A stretch of 64,000 bases of DNA from Thermobaculum terrenum ATCC BAA-798 (GCF_000025005.1 NC_013525.1:1638501-1702500); one strand, 5' to 3'; shown: positions 18,474 through 28,219, numbered from the stretch's first letter. A program made the numbers and translations. The notes: a model not told the origin generated them from the sequence alone.

Positions 18474-19425
18474 CTCGACCCTCCAGTAGCCCCGTAGCAG
18501 CAGCAACTATGTGTTGCGGCGTAAGACCATATTTTTCCAGGAGTGCGTCGTTGGGCCCTGATTCCCCAAACACGTCTCTTAGGCCGACACGAACTATCCG
18601 GGTTGGCCTCTTCTCACCTAATACCTCGGCAACTGCGCCCCCCAGGCCGCCCAGTATCGAGTGTTCTTCAGCCGTAACAACTCGGTTTGTGGCTTCGGCA
18701 GTAGCAAGAATAGCCTCTGTATCCAACGGCTTGATAGTCGGCAGATGTAGCAGGTAAACAGATATACCTTGGGACTCAAGGATATATGCTGCTTCTAAGG
18801 CACGAGTAGTTTGAACACCTGTGGATATAATTGCCACGTCCCTGCCTTGACGAAGGACTATACCCTTTCCAAGCTCAAATTTATAAGTATCATCGAAAAT
18901 CACCGGACCTGGATCTCTAGTGAGTCTAAAGTAGACCGGGCCTGGATGATAGGTAGCAGCATATATAGCCTGCCTGCACTCCACCTCATCTGCTGGAGCT
19001 ATTACCGTCATGTTTGGCATGGCACGATATATTGCTATATCCTCCACAGACTGGTGCGTTTTGCCAGTAAAGCCAGTAAGTATACCGCTATAACCAGCAC
19101 CAAGTTTTACTGGCAGTTTGGTCTGAGCTATCGTCATACGCACCTGATCTAAGTCCCTCTTTGTAAGGAAGACAGCAAAAGAGCTGAGCCATGGGATAAG
19201 CCCAACAGAAGCTAAGCCAGCTGCCGCACCAGCCATATTTTGTTCAGCGATGCCCATCTGAAAGAACCTATCGGGAAACCGCTCAGCGACCTTATCAGCC
19301 TTTGTAGAATTCGCCAGATCGCCATCCAGTACCACTACCTTTTGGTCATTGGCCATGATCTCACATAAGGTATCACCCCAAACATCCCGCATGGCTTTTC
19401 CAAAGCGTAAAGTTTCGATCTTCAC
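18466..19425 (-). CDS. transketolase C-terminal subunit
   Basis: 319 residues covering the pyrimidine-binding and C-terminal transketolase domains: VVVLDGDLANSTKAD, FQMGIAEQNMAGAAAGLA with the catalytic Glu, and the C-terminal VTAEEHSILGGLGGAVAE. The GTG start overlaps the stop of the N-terminal subunit (GTGA), so the two halves are coupled. It forms a split transketolase with the next gene, making a two-chain ThDP enzyme. Confidence 0.93.
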   Translation of the reverse strand: MKIETLRFGKAMRDVWGDTLCEIMANDQKVVVLDGDLANSTKADKVAERFPDRFFQMGIAEQNMAGAAAGLASVGLIPWLSSFAVFLTKRDLDQVRMTIAQTKLPVKLGAGYSGILTGFTGKTHQSVEDIAIYRAMPNMTVIAPADEVECRQAIYAATYHPGPVYFRLTRDPGPVIFDDTYKFELGKGIVLRQGRDVAIISTGVQTTRALEAAYILESQGISVYLLHLPTIKPLDTEAILATAEATNRVVTAEEHSILGGLGGAVAEVLGEKRPTRIVRVGLRDVFGESGPNDALLEKYGLTPQHIVAAATGLLEGRDA

Positions 19426-20315
19426 TCAGCTACCTCCGCTTCGCCCAGCTCTCGCAATGCTTTGTTCAGGTCTTCTAATGTAAGTGGTTTAGAATGCCAA
19501 GGGTATTGCCCTTCCATGAAGGATACCCCCTTACCTTTCACCGTATGAGCAACAATAAATGTCGGCTCATCCTTATGAAGCTTGGCCAAATCACAAGCGT
19601 GCAATATCTGCTGAGGATCATGACCATCAATTTCGATGACATTCCATCCAAAAGCCCGAACCTTATCGCCAGGATTTAATATTGGAGGTTCTCTCCTAGT
19701 GCCACTATACCCAGAGGGTGAACTGGTCCAACCATACTGTGAAAGACCGTTGTAATCAACAATGGCGACCAAGTTATCCAGGTGGAACCTGGGTGCGGTC
19801 TGTATAGCTTCCCATATCTGGCCTTCTTGCATTTCCCCATCGCCAACAAGTACCCATACATGAAAGGACTTACCAAGAACCTTAGCACCAAGAGCCATAC
19901 CTAACCCTACAGACAGCCCCTGTCCCAAGCTACCAGTGGACATGTCTACTCCCGGAGTGACAGTCATATCTGGATGCCCTTGTAACCTGGAGTTGATAGC
20001 ATCAAAAGTTTGCAGTTCCTCCACGGGGAAATAACCACGCAGGGCTAAAGCTGCATAGTAGCCTATAGCTGAATGCCCCTTAGAAAGGATAAACCTATCA
20101 CGATCTTCCCATTCAGGATTTGAGGGATCGACGTTCAGCACAGCAAAATATAAAGTAGCAAGTATATCTGCTGCCGATAGTGGCCCACCTATATGTCCAG
20201 CACCAGCATGATAAACACTTTTGAGTACCAGAGCTCTTATCTTGCGGGCTATCTCGCGCAGTTTGTCAGGATCCCGGGTAGGAGATGGAGGAATATCAAT
20301 TGATATGGTGCTCAC
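19422..20315 (-). CDS. transketolase N-terminal subunit
   Basis: 297 residues with the ThDP/Mg site VGDGEMQEGQIWEA followed by VDYNGLSQYG, and GHIGGPLSAADILATLYF near the start. GTG at 20315 is preferred because AAGGAG lies nine bases upstream; the GTG six codons earlier overlaps that site. It is the first gene of the inositol operon, suggesting that a ketose produced from the inositol skeleton is processed by this enzyme rather than by a general pentose-phosphate transketolase. That is an inference from position. Confidence 0.9.
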   Translation of the reverse strand: MSTISIDIPPSPTRDPDKLREIARKIRALVLKSVYHAGAGHIGGPLSAADILATLYFAVLNVDPSNPEWEDRDRFILSKGHSAIGYYAALALRGYFPVEELQTFDAINSRLQGHPDMTVTPGVDMSTGSLGQGLSVGLGMALGAKVLGKSFHVWVLVGDGEMQEGQIWEAIQTAPRFHLDNLVAIVDYNGLSQYGWTSSPSGYSGTRREPPILNPGDKVRAFGWNVIEIDGHDPQQILHACDLAKLHKDEPTFIVAHTVKGKGVSFMEGQYPWHSKPLTLEDLNKALRELGEAEVAE

Positions 20316-20487
20316 AAAACGTGTCTCCTTCACGCGAGGTTAGAAAATGTCATCTGATCCCATATCTTAACACACCTTGAATAATGTGTAACTGTGGATC
20401 AAACCAACCAGACCAAATAGCTGCGGGGCAATTTATCTAACAAGCTTAGAAGCAATCAGCGGGTAAACATTATCAGAATCAAATTTG

Positions 20488-20500
20488 TGAGATTATCTCA
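20488..20500. promoter_or_regulatory. candidate operator between split transketolase and SBP genes
   Basis: TGAGATTATCTCA is a 13-base palindrome around one central base. It lies nine bases upstream of the -35 box of the plus-strand promoter and within the divergent regulatory region of the inositol operon. It could bind the pathway regulator, which is not in the window. Confidence 0.45.
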
Positions 20501-20509
20501 TGTCGACTA

Positions 20510-20538
20510 TTGACACGTTTCTGAAATCGATTTATAAA
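20510..20538 (+). promoter_or_regulatory. sigma70-type promoter of the substrate-binding protein gene
   Basis: A consensus TTGACA (20510-20515) and TATAAA (20533-20538) are separated by exactly 17 bases. The leader to the ATG at 20595 is about 50 bases and ends in AGGAGG. This is one of the best promoter matches in the window. Confidence 0.8.
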
Positions 20539-20594
20539 TCTTGCAGAGGTCTCAAAAACGCGGGGAGGCCCCAAAAAGGCAGGAGGAGTGTGTA

Positions 20595-22889
20595 ATGTCT
20601 AACAGAATAAGTAGGAGGAGATTTCTAAGGTTCTCGGCGGTAGCGGCTGGGAGCGCTATTCTAGTGGCCTGTGGAGGAGGCACTACCGGTACCACCCCCA
20701 CAGCTCCCACGGGAGCCTCACCATCCCCATCAGCCGCCAGTCCATCCCCATCGGCTGCCAGTCCTTCACCCTCAGCAGCCAGTCCATCGCCATCAGCAGC
20801 CAGTCCATCTCCTGGGATGACCACGCCAGCGGCTGGTGCCACGGTCACACCCGCTACTGGTCAAGCTGAGGGGACGACTGGTCTACAGCTCATCAAGCCC
20901 CCTGCTGCGCCATCCACCTTGAAGGAGGCGCCGATGCTGGCTGAGATGGTCAAGGCAGGCAAGTTGCCACCTGTGCAGGAGAGGTTGCCCAAGAACCCCT
21001 ACGTGGTCCCTCACCCCTGGCTCAAAGAGGGCAAGTACGGCGGAAACTTGCGGCACCTTTATTGGGATGAGTGGGGAATGTCCCATTTCATTCAGGAGTC
21101 GATGTACGGCAACTCGCCTTTGAGGTGGCACAAGGACGGGTTGGCGATCAGTGGAGGCTGGGTGGAGGCCTGGGAAGCCAACGAGGATCTTTCCACCTGG
21201 ACCTTCCACATCAGGGAGGGCATCAAGTGGTCCGATGGAGAGCCATTCACCGTGGATGACGTCCTCTTCTGGTGGGAGGATATGTGTCTGAATGAGGAGG
21301 TTGCTGAGGGGCCGCCTGATGAGGCCAGGTCTGGCAAGGGGACTTTGGCCAAGTTCAAGAAGGTGGACGACTACACCTTCCAGATGATCTTTGATGCTCC
21401 ATCGCCCCTGACTGCAGACAGAATGGCGATGTGGGTCAACAGAGGTATAGGACCCAGCTGGGCAGTCCCCAAGCATTATGCCAAGCAGTTCCACAAGAAG
21501 TACAACCCCAACGTCAAGAAGGATTGGGCTAACGACTTCAACTATCCCGAAGGCAAGGCTGTGGACTTTGCGACCAATCCAGAGTGTCCCACCCTCACAG
21601 GATGGAAACTTAAGTCCTATAAGAAGGGACAGAACTGTGTTTGGGAGCGCAACCCATACTACTGGTGTGTGGACAAATGGGGCAACCAGCTACCCTACAT
21701 CGACACTATGACCTCACAATACATACAGGACAAGGAAGTACTGAAACTAAAGTACACCCAGGGTGAGGCTGATTGGGCTCCGCACTTCATACCCGTACCA
21801 CTTTCGCAAATATCCATATTCAAAGAGGCAGAGCCAAGAAGTAAATTTAGAGTTAGGTTGTGGGACTCAGGATCGGGATCCGGAGCAGCGATATTCTTTA
21901 GTCAAGATTTCATAGAGGATGACTTGCGAGAGCTTATCCGTAATCCCAAGTTCAGAAAAGCCCTGTCGCATGCTGCTAACAGAAAACAAGTACAGGCCTT
22001 GCTTTACCTAAACCAGGGAGAGCTGACCACGGGCACATTCAGCCCGAAGGCTATCGAGTACGTGATCAATGATCAGGGCAAGCAGGTGTACAAGTCCTGG
22101 CGAGACAGCGCCGTGGAGTACAACCCAGACAAGGCCAAGCAGCTACTGGACGAGATAGGCGTCGTCGACAAGGACGGCGATGGGTTCAGAGAGATGCCTA
22201 ATGGTAAGAAGCTGCTACTTACGCTTGACTATGGTGCGGATCAGCCTCAAGATGGTGAAGCTGTAAGAAACGATGAGCTTCTAGTCCGAGATTGGAAAGC
22301 AATCGGCATCAATGCTCGCTTGAATCCGGTACCGCCTACCGGTCGTGACGATCGCTGGAAAGCCGGTAAGCTTATGTCTAATGCCGACTGGGGTATAGGT
22401 GACGGTCCGAACCACCTGGTATATCCACAGTGGCTCGTACCTATGGAGTACTCTCGGTGGGCACCATTGCATGGACAATGGTACGACCTCAGAGGTACAC
22501 CTAAGGAGAATCAGCAGAAGAATGTTAACCCCTGGCAGAGGACTCCGCCAAGAATAGGTCCTTTCGACAAGGAGTGTGAACCTGCGATCAAGCAGCTGTG
22601 GAAGCTGCTTGATCAAAGCAAGACAGAACCCGATTTCATGAAAAGAACTCAGCTGGTTTGGGACATGATTAAGGTACACGTAGACAATGGCCCATTTGTT
22701 CAGGGCACGGTTGCCAACTTCCCAAGAGCTGTGCTAGTAAAAGATGGTTTGATGAATGTCCCCACACATGAGGACCTCAAAGCTTGGGGACAGGGAGGTT
22801 TTACTGATCCTTGGATACATCCCACCCCAGCTGTATACGATCCTGAGGCTTGGTACTGGGATAATCCCGAGGAGCATACCATGATGTAA
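20595..22889 (+). CDS. family 5 ABC transporter substrate-binding lipoprotein (orphan)
   Basis: 764 residues. The signal has a twin-arginine SRRRFLRF motif (6-13) and a lipobox LVAC (Cys26), then a low-complexity linker of four ASPSPSA repeats. The rest is a family 5 (oligopeptide/dipeptide-type) binding fold: FHIREGIKWSDGEPFTVDDV and RKALSHAANRKQVQ are typical. It is larger than usual (about 500-600). No permease or ATPase lies beside it. ATG at 20595 follows AGGAGG and starts exactly at the Tat signal. Codon usage is mosaic: about 20640-21700 and 22020-22200 favour G/C third positions, while the remainder matches the host. The substrate is unknown; location beside the inositol operon hints at a cyclitol derivative or oligomer. 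Confidence 0.88.
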   Translation: MSNRISRRRFLRFSAVAAGSAILVACGGGTTGTTPTAPTGASPSPSAASPSPSAASPSPSAASPSPSAASPSPGMTTPAAGATVTPATGQAEGTTGLQLIKPPAAPSTLKEAPMLAEMVKAGKLPPVQERLPKNPYVVPHPWLKEGKYGGNLRHLYWDEWGMSHFIQESMYGNSPLRWHKDGLAISGGWVEAWEANEDLSTWTFHIREGIKWSDGEPFTVDDVLFWWEDMCLNEEVAEGPPDEARSGKGTLAKFKKVDDYTFQMIFDAPSPLTADRMAMWVNRGIGPSWAVPKHYAKQFHKKYNPNVKKDWANDFNYPEGKAVDFATNPECPTLTGWKLKSYKKGQNCVWERNPYYWCVDKWGNQLPYIDTMTSQYIQDKEVLKLKYTQGEADWAPHFIPVPLSQISIFKEAEPRSKFRVRLWDSGSGSGAAIFFSQDFIEDDLRELIRNPKFRKALSHAANRKQVQALLYLNQGELTTGTFSPKAIEYVINDQGKQVYKSWRDSAVEYNPDKAKQLLDEIGVVDKDGDGFREMPNGKKLLLTLDYGADQPQDGEAVRNDELLVRDWKAIGINARLNPVPPTGRDDRWKAGKLMSNADWGIGDGPNHLVYPQWLVPMEYSRWAPLHGQWYDLRGTPKENQQKNVNPWQRTPPRIGPFDKECEPAIKQLWKLLDQSKTEPDFMKRTQLVWDMIKVHVDNGPFVQGTVANFPRAVLVKDGLMNVPTHEDLKAWGQGGFTDPWIHPTPAVYDPEAWYWDNPEEHTMM
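20715..20813 (+). repeat. 21-bp coding tandem repeat (ASPSPSA linker)
   Basis: Four full and one partial 21-base units encode ASPSPSA heptads between the lipidated Cys and the binding domain. Units differ at synonymous third positions (tcc/tcg/tca), so they are not freshly duplicated. Confidence 0.85.
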
Positions 22890-22902
22890 GACAAATAGGT
22901 AA

Positions 22903-22951
22903 TTAACAAAGAACCCGGAGGGATTCGGAACCTCTCCGGGTTCTTTGTTAA
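22903..22951. terminator. bidirectional terminator between SBP gene and nuoN
   Basis: A perfect 18-bp stem (22903-22920 with 22934-22951) with a 13-base loop lies between two convergent genes. The stem ends are AT-rich (TTCTTTGTTAA), giving a U-rich 3' side in both directions. Confidence 0.85.
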
Positions 22952-22960
22952 GTGCCCTTC

Positions 22961-24409
22961 TTAGGTAGCCGACAATGCTAAGTTAAGGATAGGCATGAAA
23001 AGTATGCCCAGTAGTACGGTAGCAATGGCGCATACACCTAAAGCGATGGCCATATCCGGTTGTCTGGGAGAAGCCAGTGCGACCTTAGGTTCATACATAA
23101 ACATTCGCACCATTACTTTTAAGTAGAACACAGCAGAGATTATGCTAGCCACAAACACCAACACACCCAGCCAAGTATAACCACCATCCGCAGCACCCAG
23201 GAAGACGAACACCTTAGCTGGTAATCCGGCTGTCAGTGGGAAACCCATTAGGGCTAGAAGAAATATTGCCAATGCACCAGCTGCCTGTGGGAATCTAAGG
23301 AAGAGTCCATCCATCGAATCCAAAAGGGTGTTACCCCCATGATTCTCCAACCATGCGAGGATGCCAAAGGCTCCCAAATTCATGAAAACATATACGAAGG
23401 AGTAGAATAGCACGCTGGCCACAGCCATATCATTATTAGGAACCCATCCTGCCAGGCCAGCTAGTATGAACCCTGTGTGCCCCACGCTAGAGTAAGCAAG
23501 CATGCGCTTGACATCTTCTTGAACTATTGCAACTATGTTGCCCACAAACATTGTCAATACAGCTATTACAGCTAGTACCGGCCCCCAACTACCATAGAGA
23601 TCAGGTACAGCCTCTACCATCAGACGAATTAGAGCAGCAAATGCACCAGCCTTTACACTCACAGACATGAAGGCAGTTACAACTGTAGGGGCACCCTGGT
23701 AAGCATCTGGTGTCCACATATGGAACGGTACAGCAGCAGACTTGAACCCAAGCCCAACAATAATTAGTAGAACCGCGAAAAGCAGAGGTACCTTACTAGC
23801 ATCTCCAGGACCCAAACCAAAAGCTGCGATCTCTGGATAAGTGATGCCACCTGTAATGCCAAATAGCCAAGTCAAGCCATACAGCAGGATAGCGGTCGAG
23901 AAAGCTCCAAGCAGGAAGTATTTGAGTGAGGCCTCGTTTGACCTCTGATCATGCTTTGCAAACCCGGTAAGCATATAGGTAGGGATGCTAGTGAGCTCTA
24001 TGCCTATGAATAGGGTTATAAGATCATGAGCAGAAGCCGTTACTATTACCCCTGCTACAGAACACAACAGAAGAGTATAGAACTCAGATCGCCCGAGGTT
24101 TCTTATTCTAAGCCAAGAATCACAGATAAGGACCCCCAAGATACCAGATATCAATACGGTTATAGTAAAGAACAAAGAGAATCTGTCCGTTCGCCAACTA
24201 CCACCAAAAGTAGTTACAGATGCATCACCAAGCTGGATTAGCGCTACTATCAATGCTAGAGCTTGTCCAAGAACAGCAACAGCAGGATAAACCTTCCCCT
24301 TGCTTATTGGGGTAAAGATATCAATTAATAACACAGCACAAGCAGTAATAGAGACTATAATTATGGGAGTAAGCGCCCAAAAGTCCACGTTAGGAAGGCT
24401 TGCGTTCAC
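22961..24409 (-). CDS. nuoN: NADH-quinone oxidoreductase subunit N
   Basis: 482 residues, about 14 membrane helices, one of the three antiporter-like proton-pumping subunits. The FHMWTPDAYQGAPTVVTAFM block and the GIELTSIPTYML segment with the conserved helix 5 Glu are diagnostic. GTG start. It is the last gene of the nuoA-N operon, 46 bases after nuoM. Confidence 0.95.
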   Translation of the reverse strand: MNASLPNVDFWALTPIIIVSITACAVLLIDIFTPISKGKVYPAVAVLGQALALIVALIQLGDASVTTFGGSWRTDRFSLFFTITVLISGILGVLICDSWLRIRNLGRSEFYTLLLCSVAGVIVTASAHDLITLFIGIELTSIPTYMLTGFAKHDQRSNEASLKYFLLGAFSTAILLYGLTWLFGITGGITYPEIAAFGLGPGDASKVPLLFAVLLIIVGLGFKSAAVPFHMWTPDAYQGAPTVVTAFMSVSVKAGAFAALIRLMVEAVPDLYGSWGPVLAVIAVLTMFVGNIVAIVQEDVKRMLAYSSVGHTGFILAGLAGWVPNNDMAVASVLFYSFVYVFMNLGAFGILAWLENHGGNTLLDSMDGLFLRFPQAAGALAIFLLALMGFPLTAGLPAKVFVFLGAADGGYTWLGVLVFVASIISAVFYLKVMVRMFMYEPKVALASPRQPDMAIALGVCAIATVLLGILFMPILNLALSAT

Positions 24410-24455
24410 TTGCTAACACCCCACTTCACCTCAAAAGATAACCCTAACAAATATA

Positions 24456-26006
24456 CTACCTTATTCCAATAGATGCAGCCGTGGAAACCCCTAAATGACC
24501 TAAAAGGGTCACCAGGGATGGCTCTGTGGCCCGCAGGAAAGGTGTTGCCCATACTCCAAGCACAAAGCTAAATCCGACTAATACCACCAATGGTAAAGCC
24601 TCCTGATATATATTCATTGGCGGAAGAGAAACCTTTGATTCAGGCTTTCCAAGATAAAAAACTCTAGCCACCATCCAAAGCATGTAAGCTGCAGACAGTA
24701 TGATGTAAGCATATACCGGGAAAGCCAGCCATGGTTTATAGAGCCAAGTACCTAAGGTCACTAAGACCTCCCCTACAAATGCACTGAATCCAGGAAGCCC
24801 TAAATTAGCTAGCGATAGCATTACCCAGAGAGAAGCGAAGGGCCCCATTAGTGTAGCTAGCCCTCCCAGCTTCGCTATCTCCCGAGTATGCAATCTCTCG
24901 TATATGACCCCAACACCTAGGAATAATGCTCCAGATATAAAGCCATGGCTTACCATCTGAACTATAGCCCCTTGGGCCCCGTGAAGGTTGAAAATGAATA
25001 TACCCAGAACCACGAAGCCCATAGAAGCTACTGAAGAATACGCTACCAGCTTCTTCAGATCCCTTTGCACCAGGGTCACGAGAGCCCCATAGAGAATAGC
25101 TATAACCGACAATGTTATAGGTATCACTGCTAAGTCGCGACTTGCCTCAGGAGCTAGAGGAAGAAGCCATCTCAGGAACCCATAACCACCCATCTTTAGC
25201 AGCACACCAGCCAGCAAGATACTTCCGGCAGTTGGTGCATCTACGTGAGCATCAGGCAGCCAAGTGTGGAAAGGGAATAAAGGCACCTTGATTGCAAAAG
25301 CAAAGAAGAAGCCCCAAAACATCCATACTTGCCAAGCATAGCTCCAATTAGGCGCTATCCTCAGCAGATCAACATAATTCAGAGTAGGACCATTTGGTAT
25401 GGATGATGTATGTACGTAGATCGATGCAATTGCAGCCAACATGATCAGGCTGCCGGCAAGTGTATACAGAAAGAACTTAACCGCAGAGTACAGTTTTCTG
25501 CCATGTCCCCATACACCTATAAGTAAAGCCATAGGAATCAATGTTAGCTCAAAGAAAACATAGAAGAGCAGCAGATCAAGGGCAACGAATACCCCAAGCA
25601 TACCGGTCTCAAGTACAAGTAAAGCTACATAGTACTCCTTTATCCTATAGTCGATAACACCAAAGCTGTATACTATGGCAATAAATGAAAGTAACGCGGT
25701 CAGTCCATACAAGAGTACAGATATTCCATCGATACCTAGGTAATACTGTAAGTTTAAAGAAGGAGCCCAGATCCATCTTTCGACCAACTGGATCTGATCC
25801 GTACCAAAACGGAAAGAGGCCAAAGCAATAGCTGCCAGCATCAAGTTGACGCCGGAGCCTATAACGGCTATCCAACGGATAGTATTTTTGCGATCCCCCG
25901 GGACCAAAGCTGCCAGGATGGCACTAGCCAAAGGTACCAGGAGAGTAAGCGTTAGTATTGGCATTCCCAACTGGTTAGTTCCGTAAGTCAAAGCATCACC
26001 CCTCAC
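24456..26006 (-). CDS. nuoM: NADH-quinone oxidoreductase subunit M
   Basis: 516 residues, about 14 membrane helices. FPFHTWLPDAHVDAPTAGSI and the FFELTLIPMALLIG block (with the proton-channel Glu) identify NuoM. Start uncertain: GTG at 26006, or TTG at 25991 which has AGGGG about seven bases upstream. The ion channel subunit lies between NuoL and NuoN in the membrane arm. Confidence 0.95.
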   Translation of the reverse strand: MRGDALTYGTNQLGMPILTLTLLVPLASAILAALVPGDRKNTIRWIAVIGSGVNLMLAAIALASFRFGTDQIQLVERWIWAPSLNLQYYLGIDGISVLLYGLTALLSFIAIVYSFGVIDYRIKEYYVALLVLETGMLGVFVALDLLLFYVFFELTLIPMALLIGVWGHGRKLYSAVKFFLYTLAGSLIMLAAIASIYVHTSSIPNGPTLNYVDLLRIAPNWSYAWQVWMFWGFFFAFAIKVPLFPFHTWLPDAHVDAPTAGSILLAGVLLKMGGYGFLRWLLPLAPEASRDLAVIPITLSVIAILYGALVTLVQRDLKKLVAYSSVASMGFVVLGIFIFNLHGAQGAIVQMVSHGFISGALFLGVGVIYERLHTREIAKLGGLATLMGPFASLWVMLSLANLGLPGFSAFVGEVLVTLGTWLYKPWLAFPVYAYIILSAAYMLWMVARVFYLGKPESKVSLPPMNIYQEALPLVVLVGFSFVLGVWATPFLRATEPSLVTLLGHLGVSTAASIGIR

Positions 26007-26023
26007 GAAGTCTCTGAACTAAG

Positions 26024-27910
26024 TTACCTCTGGAAGAACAAGTAAGCTACCACCAATACCATGCCTATACAGATCATCAAGGCGTAGTTTCCTACGAAAC
26101 CTGTTTGAATCTTACGCAATAAAGTGCTGGAAATAGATACGCCTTTAGCGACTCCATTAACAGCACCATCTACTCCCTCAGAATCTACAAACCACAGGGC
26201 ATTTCCCAATGCCTTGGTGGATCTGACAAACCAAACATCATATAGATCATCAAAGTAGTACTTGTTCCAGAGTAACCTATAGACAAATGACAATCTTTCT
26301 CCCCACACCTTGGGATTCAAAGATGGTATTTGCCAGTAATACACACCCAAAGCCAATAAGATCCCGGCTATAGCCACCAGGGTCGCTACTGCCATCAGAA
26401 CTAGGACTTCGGCAGAGAACCCACCAGCGTGAGCAGCTTCCTCACCATGCTCAAAAACGCCAGAGAGAAAACTGTGTATAAAACCGTTCTCTGGAGGAAC
26501 TCCGACAAATCCAGCTACTACTGATAGTGCTGCAAGTACCCATAGAGGTATGGTCATAACCGAAGGAGATTCATGAGGGTGTATCTCATGTTCATCAAAT
26601 CTCGGGCTCCCCAGAAAAGTAAGAGATATAAGTCGAGTTATATAAAATGCAGTAAGGAACGAAGCTAACGTGCCCAGAGCATAGATCCAATATTTGTGAT
26701 CAATGAAAGCAGTTCCCAGAATCTCGTCCTTACTCCAGAAGCCTGCAAGTGGAGGCACCCCGGCGAGAGCAAGCCCTCCAATGGTCAGAGTGGCAAATGT
26801 ATGGGGCATATACCTTCTAAGCCCCCCCATCTTCTGCATATCCGTCTCGCCGTTCATAGCATGCATGACGCTACCGGCTCCAAGGAATAGCAAAGCTTTG
26901 AAGAAAGCATGCGTAAACAAGTGAAATATAGCCGACACATAGGCCCCTATACCTAAGGCAAAGAACATATAGCCTAGCTGACTTATAGTTGAATAGGCCA
27001 TAACCCGCTTAATGTCGTTCTGAACTATGCCTATAGTAGCTCCAAGCAAAGCTGTTACAAGTCCTACTACAGCTACGATAGTAAGTGTGCCTTGTGCAGC
27101 CTCAAATAGAGGATTGGCTCGGGCTACCATATAGACACCTGCCGTAACCATCGTCGCTGCGTGAATCAATGCGCTTACCGGAGTAGGACCTTCCATTGCA
27201 TCTGGCAACCACACATGCAGGGGCCATTGAGCAGATTTACCCATTGCTCCCATGAACAGTAACAAAGTAATAGCGGTAAGCACTGACGTAGACGCTGTAT
27301 CAGCCCTCTCAAATACTGAGGCATAAGACAAGGTGCCAAAAGTGACAAAGGTGAATATAACTCCAAGTCCGAAACCAAAATCTCCCACCCTATTTACAAG
27401 GAAGGCCTTCAAAGCTGCAAACGAAGCCGAAGGCCTTTCATACCAGAAACCTATAAGCAAGTAAGAACACAAACCTACAGCTTCCCAAAAGAAATACAGC
27501 TGCAGGAAATTATTTGCCAGAACCAGCATCAACATGCTGAAAGTGAAAAGTGGAAGATATGCAAAGAATCGATAGTAGCCTGGATCGCCATGCATGTATC
27601 CCCGGCTGTATATGTGGACGAGCAAGCTTACTCCCGTAACTACCAGGAGCATAATAGCCGCCAGCTCATCTACATAGAAGCCTATGCTAATGTCAAAGTT
27701 TCCAGAATCTATCCATGTATAAAGATTCCAATCAAGATGTGTACCCGAACCTACTTGTAGGAACACCAGAATGGAGAGCAAGAAGGATAAAGCCACAGAA
27801 CCAGCCGCAATTATGGTAATAAGCGGCTCTGATCTTCCCTTACCGAAAAAAAAGTTGAAACCAAAAGCAGCTAATGGTAGTAAAGGTATAAGCCAAATGT
27901 AGCTCTCCAA
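26024..27910 (-). CDS. nuoL: NADH-quinone oxidoreductase subunit L
   Basis: 628 residues. It has the antiporter-like core with PLHVWLPDAMEGPTPVSALI and a MVTAGVYMVAR segment, an FWEAVGLCSYLLIGFWY block, and a C-terminal extension that includes the amphipathic lateral helix region and a last membrane helix (about 605-625). It is the distal proton-pumping subunit of complex I. It begins four bases after nuoK. Confidence 0.96.
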   Translation of the reverse strand: MESYIWLIPLLPLAAFGFNFFFGKGRSEPLITIIAAGSVALSFLLSILVFLQVGSGTHLDWNLYTWIDSGNFDISIGFYVDELAAIMLLVVTGVSLLVHIYSRGYMHGDPGYYRFFAYLPLFTFSMLMLVLANNFLQLYFFWEAVGLCSYLLIGFWYERPSASFAALKAFLVNRVGDFGFGLGVIFTFVTFGTLSYASVFERADTASTSVLTAITLLLFMGAMGKSAQWPLHVWLPDAMEGPTPVSALIHAATMVTAGVYMVARANPLFEAAQGTLTIVAVVGLVTALLGATIGIVQNDIKRVMAYSTISQLGYMFFALGIGAYVSAIFHLFTHAFFKALLFLGAGSVMHAMNGETDMQKMGGLRRYMPHTFATLTIGGLALAGVPPLAGFWSKDEILGTAFIDHKYWIYALGTLASFLTAFYITRLISLTFLGSPRFDEHEIHPHESPSVMTIPLWVLAALSVVAGFVGVPPENGFIHSFLSGVFEHGEEAAHAGGFSAEVLVLMAVATLVAIAGILLALGVYYWQIPSLNPKVWGERLSFVYRLLWNKYYFDDLYDVWFVRSTKALGNALWFVDSEGVDGAVNGVAKGVSISSTLLRKIQTGFVGNYALMICIGMVLVVAYLFFQR

Positions 27911-27913
27911 CTC

Positions 27914-28219
27914 CTACTCCTTCAGAATAGTCATCTCGCCAACATCGATTGTATTTTTATGTCTTGCAAAAGCAAGGATGATGGCTAGGCCAATAGCTGC
28001 TTCGGCCGCCGCCACTGCCACCACAAACACCACAAACTCTTGAGCATCAATTATGTTCAGATAGCGACCAAAAGCAGCCAAAGCGACATTACACGCGTTA
28101 AGCATTAGTTCAACGCTCATGAAGATTACGAGAACATGCCTACGCACAAGTACACCTATCAGTCCTATAGTAAATAGGGCACCGCTGAACAGTAGATACC
28201 ACTCGAGTGGTGGGTGCAT
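27914..28219 (-). CDS. nuoK: NADH-quinone oxidoreductase subunit K
   Basis: 101 residues, three membrane helices. FMSVELMLNACNVALAAF carries the conserved Glu of the E-channel, and the VAAAEAAIGLAI segment the second one. Normal length. It is packed two bases from nuoJ. Confidence 0.96.
   Translation of the reverse strand: MHPPLEWYLLFSGALFTIGLIGVLVRRHVLVIFMSVELMLNACNVALAAFGRYLNIIDAQEFVVFVVAVAAAEAAIGLAIILAFARHKNTIDVGEMTILKE

Noticed and set aside
20715-20813. CRISPR-like repeat array
   Set aside because: The repeats are contiguous, in frame and encode a Pro/Ser linker; there are no spacers.
20883-21494. 203-residue open frame antisense to the substrate-binding protein
   Set aside because: It is produced by the GC-rich codon pattern of the real gene; no Shine-Dalgarno, domain or proper context.
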